Positions 9,438 to 18,225 of a DNA stretch of 51,124 bases are shown here, piece after piece. The notes below the pieces were generated by a model that saw only the letters and a program-made list of their open reading frames with translations, ran no database searches and had not been told where the DNA came from. The position numbers and the translations under genes were made by a program. The DNA is from Clostridiaceae bacterium. Its GTDB lineage: Bacteria > Bacillota > Clostridia > Acetivibrionales > DULL01. The first letter of the stretch is position 1; each line of letters starts with the position of its first letter. The stretch is from the NCBI GenBank assembly GCA_012840395.1, contig DULL01000057.1, positions 1 through 51,124 of the forward strand, written 5' to 3'.

Positions 9438-11825
9438 ATGTCCAAGCATGAGAAGATAGAAGATTTCGCTGTGAATCTAAGGAAAGTTTTTCACTATCCT
9501 AAAATAAATGAAAACCGCTATGAACGCCGGACTACTTCAACAGTGGATTCTGAAGGTAACATCTGGAGTTTAATAAGTTTTGAAGAAGAGGGACAACGTA
9601 AGTTATTACTTAGATATACAACTGATAGTAAAGGCTTGGAAAGTACATGCAAGATACTTGCTGACAAGTTTTTACCTTCCAGACCTTTCATTATTGCCAG
9701 GGATAAGGGAAGGATATCCGCCAGTTGGATTGAAATTGACCAGGGAGAATGGAAGGTTGTATATGCAGAAATAGGAGAGAATGGAAATATCCTGAGCCAT
9801 GAGTATGTTCATATTAGCGCTTATGCATGTATGCACCCCACAATATGCATAGCAGCAAATAAGCCATATGTGATATGGGCTGGCTGCGATGAGTCAGATA
9901 ATTCATTTGCCATATATTCTTCTGTATTGGGTCCCCAGGGCTGGAGTAAGCCCAGAAGGCATTCAAATGGACAGGGGAATTGTTTCAGGCCGGCTGCCTG
10001 CAGTAATGGCAAAAGTATTCTTATTGCCTGGGATCAGTGTATGGGAGGATTGCAGCATGTAATGATTCAGGAAATCTCCATGGATGGCAGCAAAATATGT
10101 GAATATACCATTAGCCGGGAATCTGAGAGAGTATTATATCCTCAGGTGGCGGTCCGGGACAATACAACTTATTCTATAGCATGCATTGCTATTTCTGATA
10201 TAGTAGATGAGGAATTAGGAATAGTTGATCATAGCACAGGAATAGTGTTTTCAGAGATAAGCAATGGCATACATAATATAAATCCTGACTGGATTGCATA
10301 TTTAAATGAAGGATTATTGGGAATAGAAAACTATACACCCTATTTTGGCATCCGGCGGAAATGCAGCCTCGTAGCAGAAGAACAGGGAAGTTTATGGCTG
10401 CTGTGGGAAATGCGCTTTGAAAAGGAACGGGAAGATATTATTATAGATTTCGAAAAAGACAAGCTTTGTTATGAACATTATGGTTATCTTGTTGGAGAAA
10501 GGTTTAATGGACAGAACTGGGAAAAGCCAGTAATACTGCACCAGGGAGGAACTTGTTATAGCGTTGCCGGGTTTACGAATGAAAGGAAACTAGGCATTGC
10601 ATATTTGGATCAGGCAAATGTATACGAGTTGCCTTATTTAAAACAAAAATATATAGATGTTAACAATGGTATTAAGCTTGAAATCAACAGAGAGGGAGAG
10701 ACACGCTGGAATAAGAAATTAGAGCCAGAGATAAATGAAAATAAAGATCAACGTTATTTTGCAGTAATAAAAGAGGAAAAACTAAACCTTTATTGGGCCG
10801 ATACTCATGTCCATTCAAATTTCAGCCCCGATGCAGAGGGAGAGCCGGATGAACTAATTCATTTTGGAAGGGATATTGCAGGTCTGGATGTAATGGCCAT
10901 GGTTGATAATGATTATTATCCTCATGCCGGTTTAATGTCAGCCGAATGGCTGATACAGCGGGAACTTGCCAGGGTTTATACTGTGCCAGGAAAGTTTGTT
11001 GTTTTTCCCGGTTATGAATTTACCTGCCATGAAAAGGAATTGGAGCCTAACTTTAATCACAGGTATGTAATATTTCCTGAGAAGGGACTATATTTTAGCA
11101 GGCTTGATCCGGAAACAAGGGATGTAAAATCTCTGGCAAGAAAAATTAGCAAGACCGATGGTATTATGGTCGCCCATCATCCAAGCTGGAAACTTACAGG
11201 AGAGCAAGCAGACCAGTTTGTAGAGGTATGTTCATCCTGGAGAATATCAATTGAAGAGAAGAATTTTATTAAGAAGAGACTTTTGGAAGGACAAAAATTT
11301 GCATTTATAGGTTCGAGTGATACTCACAGAGCCTGCCCAGGTCTGGGAGGCGCTTTAACCGGCATTTTTGCGGAGGAACTGGAACCCAAAAAACTTTTTG
11401 AAGCCTATAAGAAAAGAAGAACTATTGCTACGCAAGGATTGCGCATACTGATAGATTTTAGAATTGGTAACTTGTTTATCGGAGATGAAGGCATAATTAA
11501 TAAAAATACTCCTGCCAGGATTAAAGTAGTTTCTCCTGAGGAACTTGAATATATAGAGGTATTTTGTGATGACAGGATAGTAAGAAGATATGAAAGACCT
11601 GGCAAAAAACTTATTGATGAGTTTATTGACCCTTATTTATTCAGTGGACAGCATTTTTATTATGTACGCGTAAAAGCAATAGGAGATCCATCATTTAATG
11701 AACCTGACAGCAATAGAAACCAATATAGCGGACCATTTATAAGGGAAGGAAAATATTCCTTTAACTTCGCCAGAGCTAAAGGACCCTTTGCCTGGAGCAC
11801 TCCAATATGGGTAAGTAAAAGTTAA
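9438..11825 (+). CDS. CehA/McbA-like PHP-domain metallohydrolase with propeller-like N-terminus
   Basis: A 795-residue protein in two halves. About residues 40-430 are rich in spaced strands of the type hhxxW (GNIWSLISF, RISASWIEI, PYVIWAG, ILIAWDQ, LWLLWEM), which suggests a BNR-like beta-propeller. About residues 450-700 form a PHP/CehA-type metal-dependent phosphoesterase-like domain. Its putative metal ligands are His457 and His459 in DTHVHSNFSPDAEGE, His580/581 in AHHPSW and Asp628/His630 in SSDTHR. The last 100 residues look like a beta-sandwich. No signal peptide is seen, so it appears cytoplasmic. The start ATG follows GGGAGG. The substrate is unknown; CehA-like members hydrolyse diverse esters. 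It is followed by a radical SAM gene after 110 bases. Confidence 0.8.
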   Translation: MSKHEKIEDFAVNLRKVFHYPKINENRYERRTTSTVDSEGNIWSLISFEEEGQRKLLLRYTTDSKGLESTCKILADKFLPSRPFIIARDKGRISASWIEIDQGEWKVVYAEIGENGNILSHEYVHISAYACMHPTICIAANKPYVIWAGCDESDNSFAIYSSVLGPQGWSKPRRHSNGQGNCFRPAACSNGKSILIAWDQCMGGLQHVMIQEISMDGSKICEYTISRESERVLYPQVAVRDNTTYSIACIAISDIVDEELGIVDHSTGIVFSEISNGIHNINPDWIAYLNEGLLGIENYTPYFGIRRKCSLVAEEQGSLWLLWEMRFEKEREDIIIDFEKDKLCYEHYGYLVGERFNGQNWEKPVILHQGGTCYSVAGFTNERKLGIAYLDQANVYELPYLKQKYIDVNNGIKLEINREGETRWNKKLEPEINENKDQRYFAVIKEEKLNLYWADTHVHSNFSPDAEGEPDELIHFGRDIAGLDVMAMVDNDYYPHAGLMSAEWLIQRELARVYTVPGKFVVFPGYEFTCHEKELEPNFNHRYVIFPEKGLYFSRLDPETRDVKSLARKISKTDGIMVAHHPSWKLTGEQADQFVEVCSSWRISIEEKNFIKKRLLEGQKFAFIGSSDTHRACPGLGGALTGIFAEELEPKKLFEAYKKRRTIATQGLRILIDFRIGNLFIGDEGIINKNTPARIKVVSPEELEYIEVFCDDRIVRRYERPGKKLIDEFIDPYLFSGQHFYYVRVKAIGDPSFNEPDSNRNQYSGPFIREGKYSFNFARAKGPFAWSTPIWVSKS

Positions 11826-11935
11826 TGATGTTTTGAAAATTGAACAAGCGACTTTGTCAAGGAATATTGAAACTATAATAAAAATATTGTAATATTCATA
11901 ACTAAAATACAATTTTTTGGGAAAGAGAATATTAA

Positions 11936-13054
11936 ATGCCTCCTTTAAGTGTGCTTATAAAGCCTTCATCCAGTATGTGCAATTTAAGATGTAAATACTG
12001 TTTTTATCATGATGTGAGTGAAAGAAGAGAGATTAAATCTTTTGGTTATATGAATTATGATGTTATGGAAGAACTAATAAGAAAATCTCTTAACTTTGCA
12101 GATCTGTATTGTACATTTGCCTTTCAGGGAGGAGAGCCGACCCTTTCAGGTTTGCAGTTTTATAAGGATTTTTGTGCTGTTGCTGACAGATATAATAGAA
12201 AAAATATTGATATACACTATTCTATTCAGACTAATGGAATGCTGATTGACGACAACTGGGCGAATTTTTTTAAGGAACATAATTTTCTTGTGGGGCTTTC
12301 CCTTGATGGGTATAAGGATATAAATGATTCCTTGAGGATAAGGCCTGATGGAAAAGGCACTTTCAATCAGATAATGAAAACTGTATCAATTTTCAAAAAA
12401 TATAAAGTGGACTATAATATCCTCTGCGTGGTTACAGGTTATGTGGCAAGACATATAAGAAAAATCTATTCTTTTTTTAAAGAATGTGATTTTAGATATC
12501 TTCAGTTTATACCATGTATTTCTCCTCTTGAAACTGATGAAGAAGAGGGGTTTTTTCTTTCCTCTAAGAGATATGAATATTTTCTGAACACTCTGTTTGA
12601 CGATTGGTACAATGATTTTGTAAAAGGAAATTATGTAAGCATACAGCACATTGATAATAATATCCTAGCTTTAAACGGTCAGCCACCTTTGCTTTGCGCC
12701 CTGACAGGCAAGTGCTCCTGTCAGTTCGTTATAGAAGCCGATGGAGGGGTATACCCTTGCGACTTCTATGTAACAGACCAGTGGTGTCTGGGCAATATCA
12801 CTGATTTGACAATGAGTTTTAAAGAATTCAGAGAAAGTGATAAGGGACAGAAGTTTTTATCTGTCAACGATAACCCTGTCAATGAGTGTACCGGCTGCAA
12901 GTGGTTTTTTATATGCAGGGGAGGATGCAGAAGATACCGGGAACCTGTTAAAGGAAATACCATGTCTCAAAATAAATTCTGTGAAGCATATAAAAGTTAC
13001 TATACTTATACTTTTGAAAGAATGCTGCAGGTCGCGAAAATAGTAAGAAGATAA
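11936..13054 (+). CDS. Anaerobic sulfatase-maturating enzyme-type radical SAM protein (SPASM)
   Basis: A 372-residue radical SAM/SPASM enzyme. It strongly resembles clostridial anSME, which oxidises a Cys or Ser in a sulfatase to formylglycine. The N-terminal MPPLSVLIKPSS is followed by the SAM cluster cysteines C15-x3-C19-x2-C22. AFQGGEPT is the SAM-binding GGEP motif. The auxiliary-cluster cysteines run from CALTGKCSCQF to CTGCKWFFICRGGCRR. Asp276 in YPCDFYV aligns with the catalytic base Asp277 of C. perfringens anSME as I recall it. No sulfatase gene lies in the window, so the target is either elsewhere or not a sulfatase; the adjacent PHP protein shows no CxPxR sulfatase motif. Confidence 0.88.
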   Translation: MPPLSVLIKPSSSMCNLRCKYCFYHDVSERREIKSFGYMNYDVMEELIRKSLNFADLYCTFAFQGGEPTLSGLQFYKDFCAVADRYNRKNIDIHYSIQTNGMLIDDNWANFFKEHNFLVGLSLDGYKDINDSLRIRPDGKGTFNQIMKTVSIFKKYKVDYNILCVVTGYVARHIRKIYSFFKECDFRYLQFIPCISPLETDEEEGFFLSSKRYEYFLNTLFDDWYNDFVKGNYVSIQHIDNNILALNGQPPLLCALTGKCSCQFVIEADGGVYPCDFYVTDQWCLGNITDLTMSFKEFRESDKGQKFLSVNDNPVNECTGCKWFFICRGGCRRYREPVKGNTMSQNKFCEAYKSYYTYTFERMLQVAKIVRR

Positions 13055-13078
13055 ATAGCAGAATTTAAAGAAGGATAA

Positions 13079-13153
13079 ATGCGAAAGAATTACCCTAATG
13101 AAAATAACAAATTGGATGTAATAATAGAAAGGTATTCAGAAAAAGGTAAATAA
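13079..13153 (+). CDS. Possible 24-aa small ORF after the radical SAM gene
   Basis: ATG at 13079 with AAAGAAGGA just ahead (only 3 bases of spacing) opens a 24-codon reading frame beginning MRKNYPNENNK and ending YSEKGK. It is hydrophilic and resembles nothing I recognise. It begins 25 bases after the radical SAM stop codon. Coding status is uncertain. Confidence 0.2.
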   Translation: MRKNYPNENNKLDVIIERYSEKGK

Positions 13154-13188
13154 ACATAATCTTTATTGATAATTAAAAATATGTTATG

Positions 13189-13220
13189 ATACCTGTATAT
13201 GCAAATATGCAGGTATTTTA
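13189..13220 (+). terminator. Hairpin, weak terminator candidate
   Basis: ATACCTG (13189-13195) pairs with CAGGTAT (13210-13216), followed by TTTTATGTTTATA. The T-run is broken, so this is a weak terminator for the radical SAM unit or simply an inverted repeat. Confidence 0.35.
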
Positions 13221-13232
13221 TGTTTATATGGC

Positions 13233-13331
13233 ATGGTTGAAAGAACAACTTACTCTAAAGGAGAAAAACCACCTATAGATATAGGAAGTCTGTTTTACGG
13301 AATAATAAGTTCAGGTTTCTGTGCGGCCTAA
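13233..13331 (+). CDS. Possible 32-aa small ORF
   Basis: A 32-codon frame beginning MVERTTYSKGEKPP and ending ISSGFCAA. The composition (charged start, hydrophobic glycine-rich end with one Cys) looks protein-like. There is no good ribosome binding site and the family is unknown. It lies in the 451-base gap between the radical SAM enzyme and the chromate transporter pair. Confidence 0.22.
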   Translation: MVERTTYSKGEKPPIDIGSLFYGIISSGFCAA

Positions 13332-13505
13332 TTAAGTGTAAGGGGGGATTAATAAGTAACAAAATATTGCAGAATGACAGAATAAGAAGAAAAATATAGT
13401 TGACAAGCATTAACAGTAAACATTGATAGCTAATGTGATTTAAAACATAAGAGTACAAAAATAAGTGTACAATAATAAGAATACAACTGCAAGGAGACTA
13501 TTGTG

Positions 13506-14099
13506 ATGGATCAAAAGATTGGTATTAAAGATTTGTTTAAAATATTTATAACTTTCTTTAGAATTGGTGCTTTTACTTTCGGTGGAGGATATGCTATGCT
13601 TCCTATTATGCAAAGAGAAGTAATCGATAGAAAAAACTGGATAAAGGAAGAGGAACTAATTGATATTTATGCAGTTTCACAATCTCTGCCTGGTGTTATT
13701 GCAATTAATTCTTCTACCTTTATTGGTTATAAATTAGCCAAGAAAAAAGGTGCAGTTGCAGCAACTTTAGGGATGATAATGCCCTCATTTATTATTATTA
13801 CTATTATTGCTATGCTTTTTAAAAGGCTTGAGGATATACCTATTGTTCAGGCTATATTTAGAGGAATCAGACCTACAGTGGTTGCTTTAATTTCTACAGC
13901 AGCCATAAAAATTGCGAAATCAGCCATAAAAGACAAGGTAGCTTTACTTATAGCAGTTGCAGCTTTTATAACCTCCATTGTATTTGATATTCATGTAATA
14001 TTCATAATAATAGCAGGAGCAATTCTTGGGATAGTACTGTGCAATTTATTCCCCGGTTTGCTTAACTCCAATGCTAAGAAAGGAGTTAAGAATAAATGA
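13506..14099 (+). CDS. Chromate transporter, first half (CHR domain)
   Basis: An integral membrane protein of 197 residues with a single CHR domain. The signature TFGGGYAMLPIMQREVI lies near the N-terminus, followed by SLPGVIAINSSTFIGYK and about five to six hydrophobic segments. Single-domain CHR proteins are usually encoded in pairs and work together as one transporter for chromate or, more probably in the native setting, another oxyanion. The second gene overlaps by four bases (ATGA), so the two are translationally coupled. ATG 13506 follows AAGGAGA by 9 bases; a GTG at 13503 is also possible. Confidence 0.9.
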   Translation: MDQKIGIKDLFKIFITFFRIGAFTFGGGYAMLPIMQREVIDRKNWIKEEELIDIYAVSQSLPGVIAINSSTFIGYKLAKKKGAVAATLGMIMPSFIIITIIAMLFKRLEDIPIVQAIFRGIRPTVVALISTAAIKIAKSAIKDKVALLIAVAAFITSIVFDIHVIFIIIAGAILGIVLCNLFPGLLNSNAKKGVKNK

Positions 14100-14686
14100 T
14101 TTTTATAAAACTCATATATGTATTTTTCAAGATAGGGTTATTCAGCTTTGGGGGAGGGTATGCCATGCTCCCCTTAATCCAGAAAGAAATTGAGATTAAC
14201 GGATGGTTAACAAGTTCAGAATTTGCAGATATTATAGCTATAGCAGAAATGACACCAGGTCCTGTTGCGATTAACACTGCTACTTTTGTAGGATATAAAG
14301 CTGCAGGTATACTTGGAGGCGCACTGGCAACAACCAGTGTTGCATTGCCATCTCTCATACTGGCTTTATTGGTTTCGAGAATATTTTTTAAATTTCAGAA
14401 ACATCCACTAAAAGAGACTTTCTTTTATGGGATAAGGCCGACAATTTCAGCACTTATTATGACAGCGGCTATATTTGTGGCAGAAACCTGTATTTTTACA
14501 CAGAAGTTTTCATTAGAACTTTTCAAGCTTCTGTTTACAAAGCCATTTGAAGCAATAGATATACCAAGTGTAATTATTTTTATAACAGCAATTATTGCAT
14601 TGAAAAAGTTTAAGATTCATCCTATACTCGTCATTATTGGCTCAGGGATACTTGGCGGTATAGTTTTTGGATTTGTGGGAATATAA
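14096..14686 (+). CDS. Chromate transporter, second half (CHR domain)
   Basis: 196 residues with the same CHR plan as the gene before it: SFGGGYAMLPLIQKEIE near the N-terminus, EMTPGPVAINTATFVGYK, and several membrane helices ending in a glycine-rich hydrophobic segment. It starts inside the stop codon of the first half (14096-14099). Together the pair corresponds to the N- and C-terminal halves of the long ChrA transporter. Actual substrate is unproven. Confidence 0.9.
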   Translation: MIFIKLIYVFFKIGLFSFGGGYAMLPLIQKEIEINGWLTSSEFADIIAIAEMTPGPVAINTATFVGYKAAGILGGALATTSVALPSLILALLVSRIFFKFQKHPLKETFFYGIRPTISALIMTAAIFVAETCIFTQKFSLELFKLLFTKPFEAIDIPSVIIFITAIIALKKFKIHPILVIIGSGILGGIVFGFVGI

Positions 14687-14718
14687 TGGAATATATTGAC
14701 CTAATTACATAATATAAC

Positions 14719-14782
14719 AACCTTGTTCAGTGGGGGATTGCAAGATCCCCACTGAAAACCCCGGGCGAAGCGAGGTTGCTTC
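14719..14782. repeat. Dispersed clover-like intergenic repeat, copy B
   Basis: CAACCT (14719-14724) pairs with AGGTTG (14773-14778) as an outer stem. Inside, TTCAGTGGGG (14726-14735) pairs with CCCCACTGAA (14747-14756). A short CCCCGGGCGAAGCGAGG block completes a clover-like layout. It shares three sequence blocks with copy A (9076-9133). It sits between the converging chromate-transporter and purine operons, where it might also end transcription in both directions, although no long T-run is present. Confidence 0.65.
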
Positions 14783-14789
14783 AACATTT

Positions 14790-16208
14790 TTATATTATTT
14801 CAAATACATTTTTATTACTTGTTTTTGGAATATTGGTCTTGTATTTTCCGTCGAAACAGGCGGTACAGTAGCCGTGAGTACCTGTTTCATCAACAAATCT
14901 GCTTAAATATTTTAATTTCAGATATCCAAGGCTGTCTGCGCCTATAATTTTTCTAATTTCCTCTTCTGTATACTTGCATGCAATAAGGTTTTCACGGGAA
15001 TCTACATCAGTTCCGTAATAGCAGGGGTTAGTAAAAGGAGGAGATGTAATTCTCATATGCACCTCTTTCGCTCCTGCATCCCTTAAAAGCTTTACAATTC
15101 TTGCACTGGTTGTACCACGAACAATTGAATCATCTACAAGCACAACCCGTTTTCCACTTATTGTTTCCGAGAGCGGGTTCAGTTTAATCCGTACCTTATC
15201 TTCGCGAGTTTTCTGCCCTGGTGAAATAAATGTTCTTCCTATATATTTGTTCTTGATAAAACCAATTCCATAAGGAATACCGGAGCGGCGTGAATAACCT
15301 ATGGCAGCGTCAATTCCTGAATCAGGCACACCAATAACCACATCGGCATTTACAGGATATTCTTCTGCCAGAAATTCTCCTGCCTTGAGTCTTGAATGGT
15401 GTACGGAGACGCCATCAATCACCGAATCAGGACGAGCAAAGTAAATATATTCAAAAATGCATATAGATTCTTCTGCTTTTCCACAGTTTATGTCTACACT
15501 GTGGACACCTGCTTTGTCAAATACAACTATTTCTCCTGGCTTAATATCTCTTATAAATTCTGCATCTACCGCATTCAGGGCACAGCTTTCAGAGGCTATT
15601 ATATAATCGCCATTTTCATTCTTTCCAAAACAGAGAGGGCGGAAGCCATTTTTATCTCTCAATGCAATCAATTTATCTGATAACATTAAAATAAGGGAAT
15701 AGGCACCTTCAAGCAAATTCATTGCTGAAAGTACAGCCTCTATATCTGAACCGCACCGGATTCTTTCTCGGGTTATAATATAAGAAATAATTTCAGTATC
15801 ACTGGTGGTGTGAAAGATGGAACCTGAAAGCTCAAGCTCCCTGCGGAGCTCTGCCGCATTTACCAGGTTGCCATTGTGTACGGTGGCCATATTGCCTACT
15901 CTGTGACGGACAAATATGGGTTGGGCGTTGGCCCGTCCTGAATCACCAGTGGTGCCATAACGTACATGTCCTACTGCTATGGTTCCCTTACTGAAGTTTT
16001 CCATACAGTCAGGTGTAAAAACTTCATTGACAAGCCCTATGTCTTTATGAATTTGTATATTGTCCGGACCACATACTGCTATGCCACAGCTTTCCTGGCC
16101 TCTGTGCTGAAGGGCGTAAAGCCCGTAATAAACGGTATGGGCAACATTGGAAGGAACTGAGGAATAAATGCCAAAGACACCACACTCCTCATGAAGTTCA
16201 CCGGTCAC
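14790..16208 (-). CDS. purF: Amidophosphoribosyltransferase
   Basis: First enzyme of purine synthesis: PRPP plus glutamine to phosphoribosylamine. It has 472 residues. A short propeptide precedes the catalytic N-terminal Cys in [11 protein letters not shown] (Ntn glutaminase domain). The PRTase domain has the PRPP loop [14 protein letters not shown]. Cysteines in [13 protein letters not shown] and YCTACF match the four ligands of the [4Fe-4S] cluster in Bacillus-type PurF. GTG 16208 is chosen because AGGAGG at 16217-16222 lies 8 bases ahead; a GTG at 16217 overlaps that site. It overlaps the end of purC by 11 bases and is last in the operon. Confidence 0.95.
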   Translation of the reverse strand: MTGELHEECGVFGIYSSVPSNVAHTVYYGLYALQHRGQESCGIAVCGPDNIQIHKDIGLVNEVFTPDCMENFSKGTIAVGHVRYGTTGDSGRANAQPIFVRHRVGNMATVHNGNLVNAAELRRELELSGSIFHTTSDTEIISYIITRERIRCGSDIEAVLSAMNLLEGAYSLILMLSDKLIALRDKNGFRPLCFGKNENGDYIIASESCALNAVDAEFIRDIKPGEIVVFDKAGVHSVDINCGKAEESICIFEYIYFARPDSVIDGVSVHHSRLKAGEFLAEEYPVNADVVIGVPDSGIDAAIGYSRRSGIPYGIGFIKNKYIGRTFISPGQKTREDKVRIKLNPLSETISGKRVVLVDDSIVRGTTSARIVKLLRDAGAKEVHMRITSPPFTNPCYYGTDVDSRENLIACKYTEEEIRKIIGADSLGYLKLKYLSRFVDETGTHGYCTACFDGKYKTNIPKTSNKNVFEII

Positions 16209-16923
16209 CCCGTTCACCTCCTAAAAGGCGCTTCATTATCTCCTTATATGCCTCTTCAACATCGCCAAGATCAAACCTGAAGCGGTCTTTGTCCAGTTTT
16301 TTACCGGTTTTGGAATCCCAGAAACGACAGGTATCAGGAGATATTTCGTCTGCCAATAGGATGGTTCCATCTTCTGTTCTGCCGAACTCAATTTTAAAAT
16401 CAATAAGATCGATATGGATATCCTTCAAATAATTACGCAGGAAATCATTGATTTTAAAGGAATAACCGGCAATAAGCTCCAATTCCTCTTCGGTTGCCAA
16501 ACCAAGGGCTTTAATATGTGATTCATTGACCATGGGGTCACCAAGGGCATCATTTTTATAGCAGTATTCAAGAACCGGGTGTTTCAAAGGAGTACCTTCC
16601 GGCAGCCCAAGGCGTTTGGTAAGTGAACCAGCGGCAATATTGCGTATAATTACTTCCAGAGGAATAATAATGACCTTTTTTACAAGTGTTTCCCTATCAC
16701 TAAGTTCTTTTACGAAATGGGTGGGTATGCCTTCCTTTTCAAGAAGGCCCATTAGATGATTGCTTATAAGGTTATTGATTGCGCCTTTTTCTTTAATACT
16801 ACCTTTCTTAAGACCATTGAAGGCAGTGGCATCATCCTTATAGGAAATAATGTATAAGTTTTTATCCTCAGTTGTATACACTTTCTTAGCTTTACCCTCG
16901 TATAAAAGTTCTTTTTTTGTCAT
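16198..16923 (-). CDS. purC: SAICAR synthetase (phosphoribosylaminoimidazole-succinocarboxamide synthase)
   Basis: ATP-dependent ligation of aspartate to CAIR in purine synthesis. It has 241 residues, the usual size. Typical blocks are [11 protein letters not shown] at the start, [22 protein letters not shown] and [12 protein letters not shown] near the C-terminus. The ATG at 16923 follows GAGGT; an upstream in-frame ATG at 16944 would overlap the end of purA. It lies 17 bases after purA and is coupled to purF downstream. Confidence 0.95.
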   Translation of the reverse strand: MTKKELLYEGKAKKVYTTEDKNLYIISYKDDATAFNGLKKGSIKEKGAINNLISNHLMGLLEKEGIPTHFVKELSDRETLVKKVIIIPLEVIIRNIAAGSLTKRLGLPEGTPLKHPVLEYCYKNDALGDPMVNESHIKALGLATEEELELIAGYSFKINDFLRNYLKDIHIDLIDFKIEFGRTEDGTILLADEISPDTCRFWDSKTGKKLDKDRFRFDLGDVEEAYKEIMKRLLGGERGDR

Positions 16924-16940
16924 ATTTATTACCTCACTTT

Positions 16941-18215
16941 TCACATTTCAAAATATTCGTCCCTTCCGGCACCTACAGAAACATACTTTATTTTGCAGTT
17001 GACAGAATCCTGCAGGAACATGATGTAATCCCTTGCAGCCTTTGGCAGATCATTGAAGCTTCTGCATCCAGATATGTCTGTTATCCAGCCTTCCAGATAT
17101 TCATAAACTGGCTTTGCGCGGAAAAGGGCTTCTCCGGTGGGAAACTTGTCTGTAATTACACCATCTATATCATATTTGACACATACAGGTATTTTTTTCA
17201 TATATGACAATACATCTAGTTTTGTAAGAGCTATTGCATCAGCCCCTTGTATTAATACGCCATATTTTGAAGCGGGGACATCAAATCCTCCTACTCTTCT
17301 GGGTCTTCCTGTGGCCGCTCCATATTCTGCACCGGCTTCCCGCAGTTTATCACCTTCCGGTCCGAACAGTTCACAGGTGAAAGGTCCTTCTCCAACACAA
17401 CTGGAATAAGCTTTCATAACACCTATTACGTTAGTTAACTTCTGGGCAGGAATTCCGGAACCTATACTTGCATATGCAGCAATGGTAGAAGAAGATGTAG
17501 TATAAGGGTAAATACCATAATCTATATCACGTAGCGCACCCAGTTGTGCTTCAAATAAGATGGATTTTCCCGAATTTATTGCTTCAGTCAGAAATTGGGT
17601 GGTATCACAAATATAATCTTTAAACGGCATGCCATAAGCATCCAGCCATTTAAGCATATCTTCCCATTTTAGAGCTTCAGCTTTATATCCCTCATGAACA
17701 ATAAGGTTTTTCCATTCAATAATATCAGGAAGTTTTGTCTTTAATGCGTCATAATAAAAAAGGTCACCCATGCGCAGAGCTTTTTTCATAAACTTATCTG
17801 CGTATACAGGAGCAATTCCACGCCTTGTTGATCCAAATTTTTTATCTCCAAGCCTGTTTTCTTCCAGACAGTCCAATAATTTATGGTACGGCATACTAAT
17901 TACTGCTTTGTCACTGATTTTTAAATTTTCGGGAGATATTTTAATGCCTGCATCCACTAATTTCTTTATTTCATAAAAAAGGTGTTCAACATCAATTACC
18001 ATGCCAGGACCCATAACGTTAATGGTCTTGTCTCTTAAAATACCTGACGGAAGAAGATTTAGTATAAATTTTCCTTTTTCATTTACAACAGTATGTCCTG
18101 CATTGTTTCCACCCTGATAACGGACAACAATATCATATTTTTCCGACAGTAAATCAACCATACGACCTTTTCCTTCGTCTCCCCAATTAATACCAACAAT
18201 AGCTGTTAACATCAT
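16941..18215 (-). CDS. purA: Adenylosuccinate synthetase
   Basis: GTP-dependent conversion of IMP and aspartate to adenylosuccinate, the first step to AMP. It has about 424 residues. The N-terminal P-loop-like NWGDEGKGR, the [10 protein letters not shown] motif, and [11 protein letters not shown] and [13 protein letters not shown] near the end are all family hallmarks. Three ATGs stand close together after AAGGAG; those at 18215 and 18212 have sensible spacing (6 and 9 bases). Ten bases separate it from purB. Confidence 0.95.
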   Translation of the reverse strand: MMLTAIVGINWGDEGKGRMVDLLSEKYDIVVRYQGGNNAGHTVVNEKGKFILNLLPSGILRDKTINVMGPGMVIDVEHLFYEIKKLVDAGIKISPENLKISDKAVISMPYHKLLDCLEENRLGDKKFGSTRRGIAPVYADKFMKKALRMGDLFYYDALKTKLPDIIEWKNLIVHEGYKAEALKWEDMLKWLDAYGMPFKDYICDTTQFLTEAINSGKSILFEAQLGALRDIDYGIYPYTTSSSTIAAYASIGSGIPAQKLTNVIGVMKAYSSCVGEGPFTCELFGPEGDKLREAGAEYGAATGRPRRVGGFDVPASKYGVLIQGADAIALTKLDVLSYMKKIPVCVKYDIDGVITDKFPTGEALFRAKPVYEYLEGWITDISGCRSFNDLPKAARDYIMFLQDSVNCKIKYVSVGAGRDEYFEM

Positions 18216-18225
18216 GATCATCTCC

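Noticed and set aside
13400-13430. Promoter for the chromate transporter pair
   Set aside because: TTGACA at 13400-13405 is consensus, but the hexamer 17 bases on (TTGATA) is a poor -10 and no better one stands at 16 or 18 bases.
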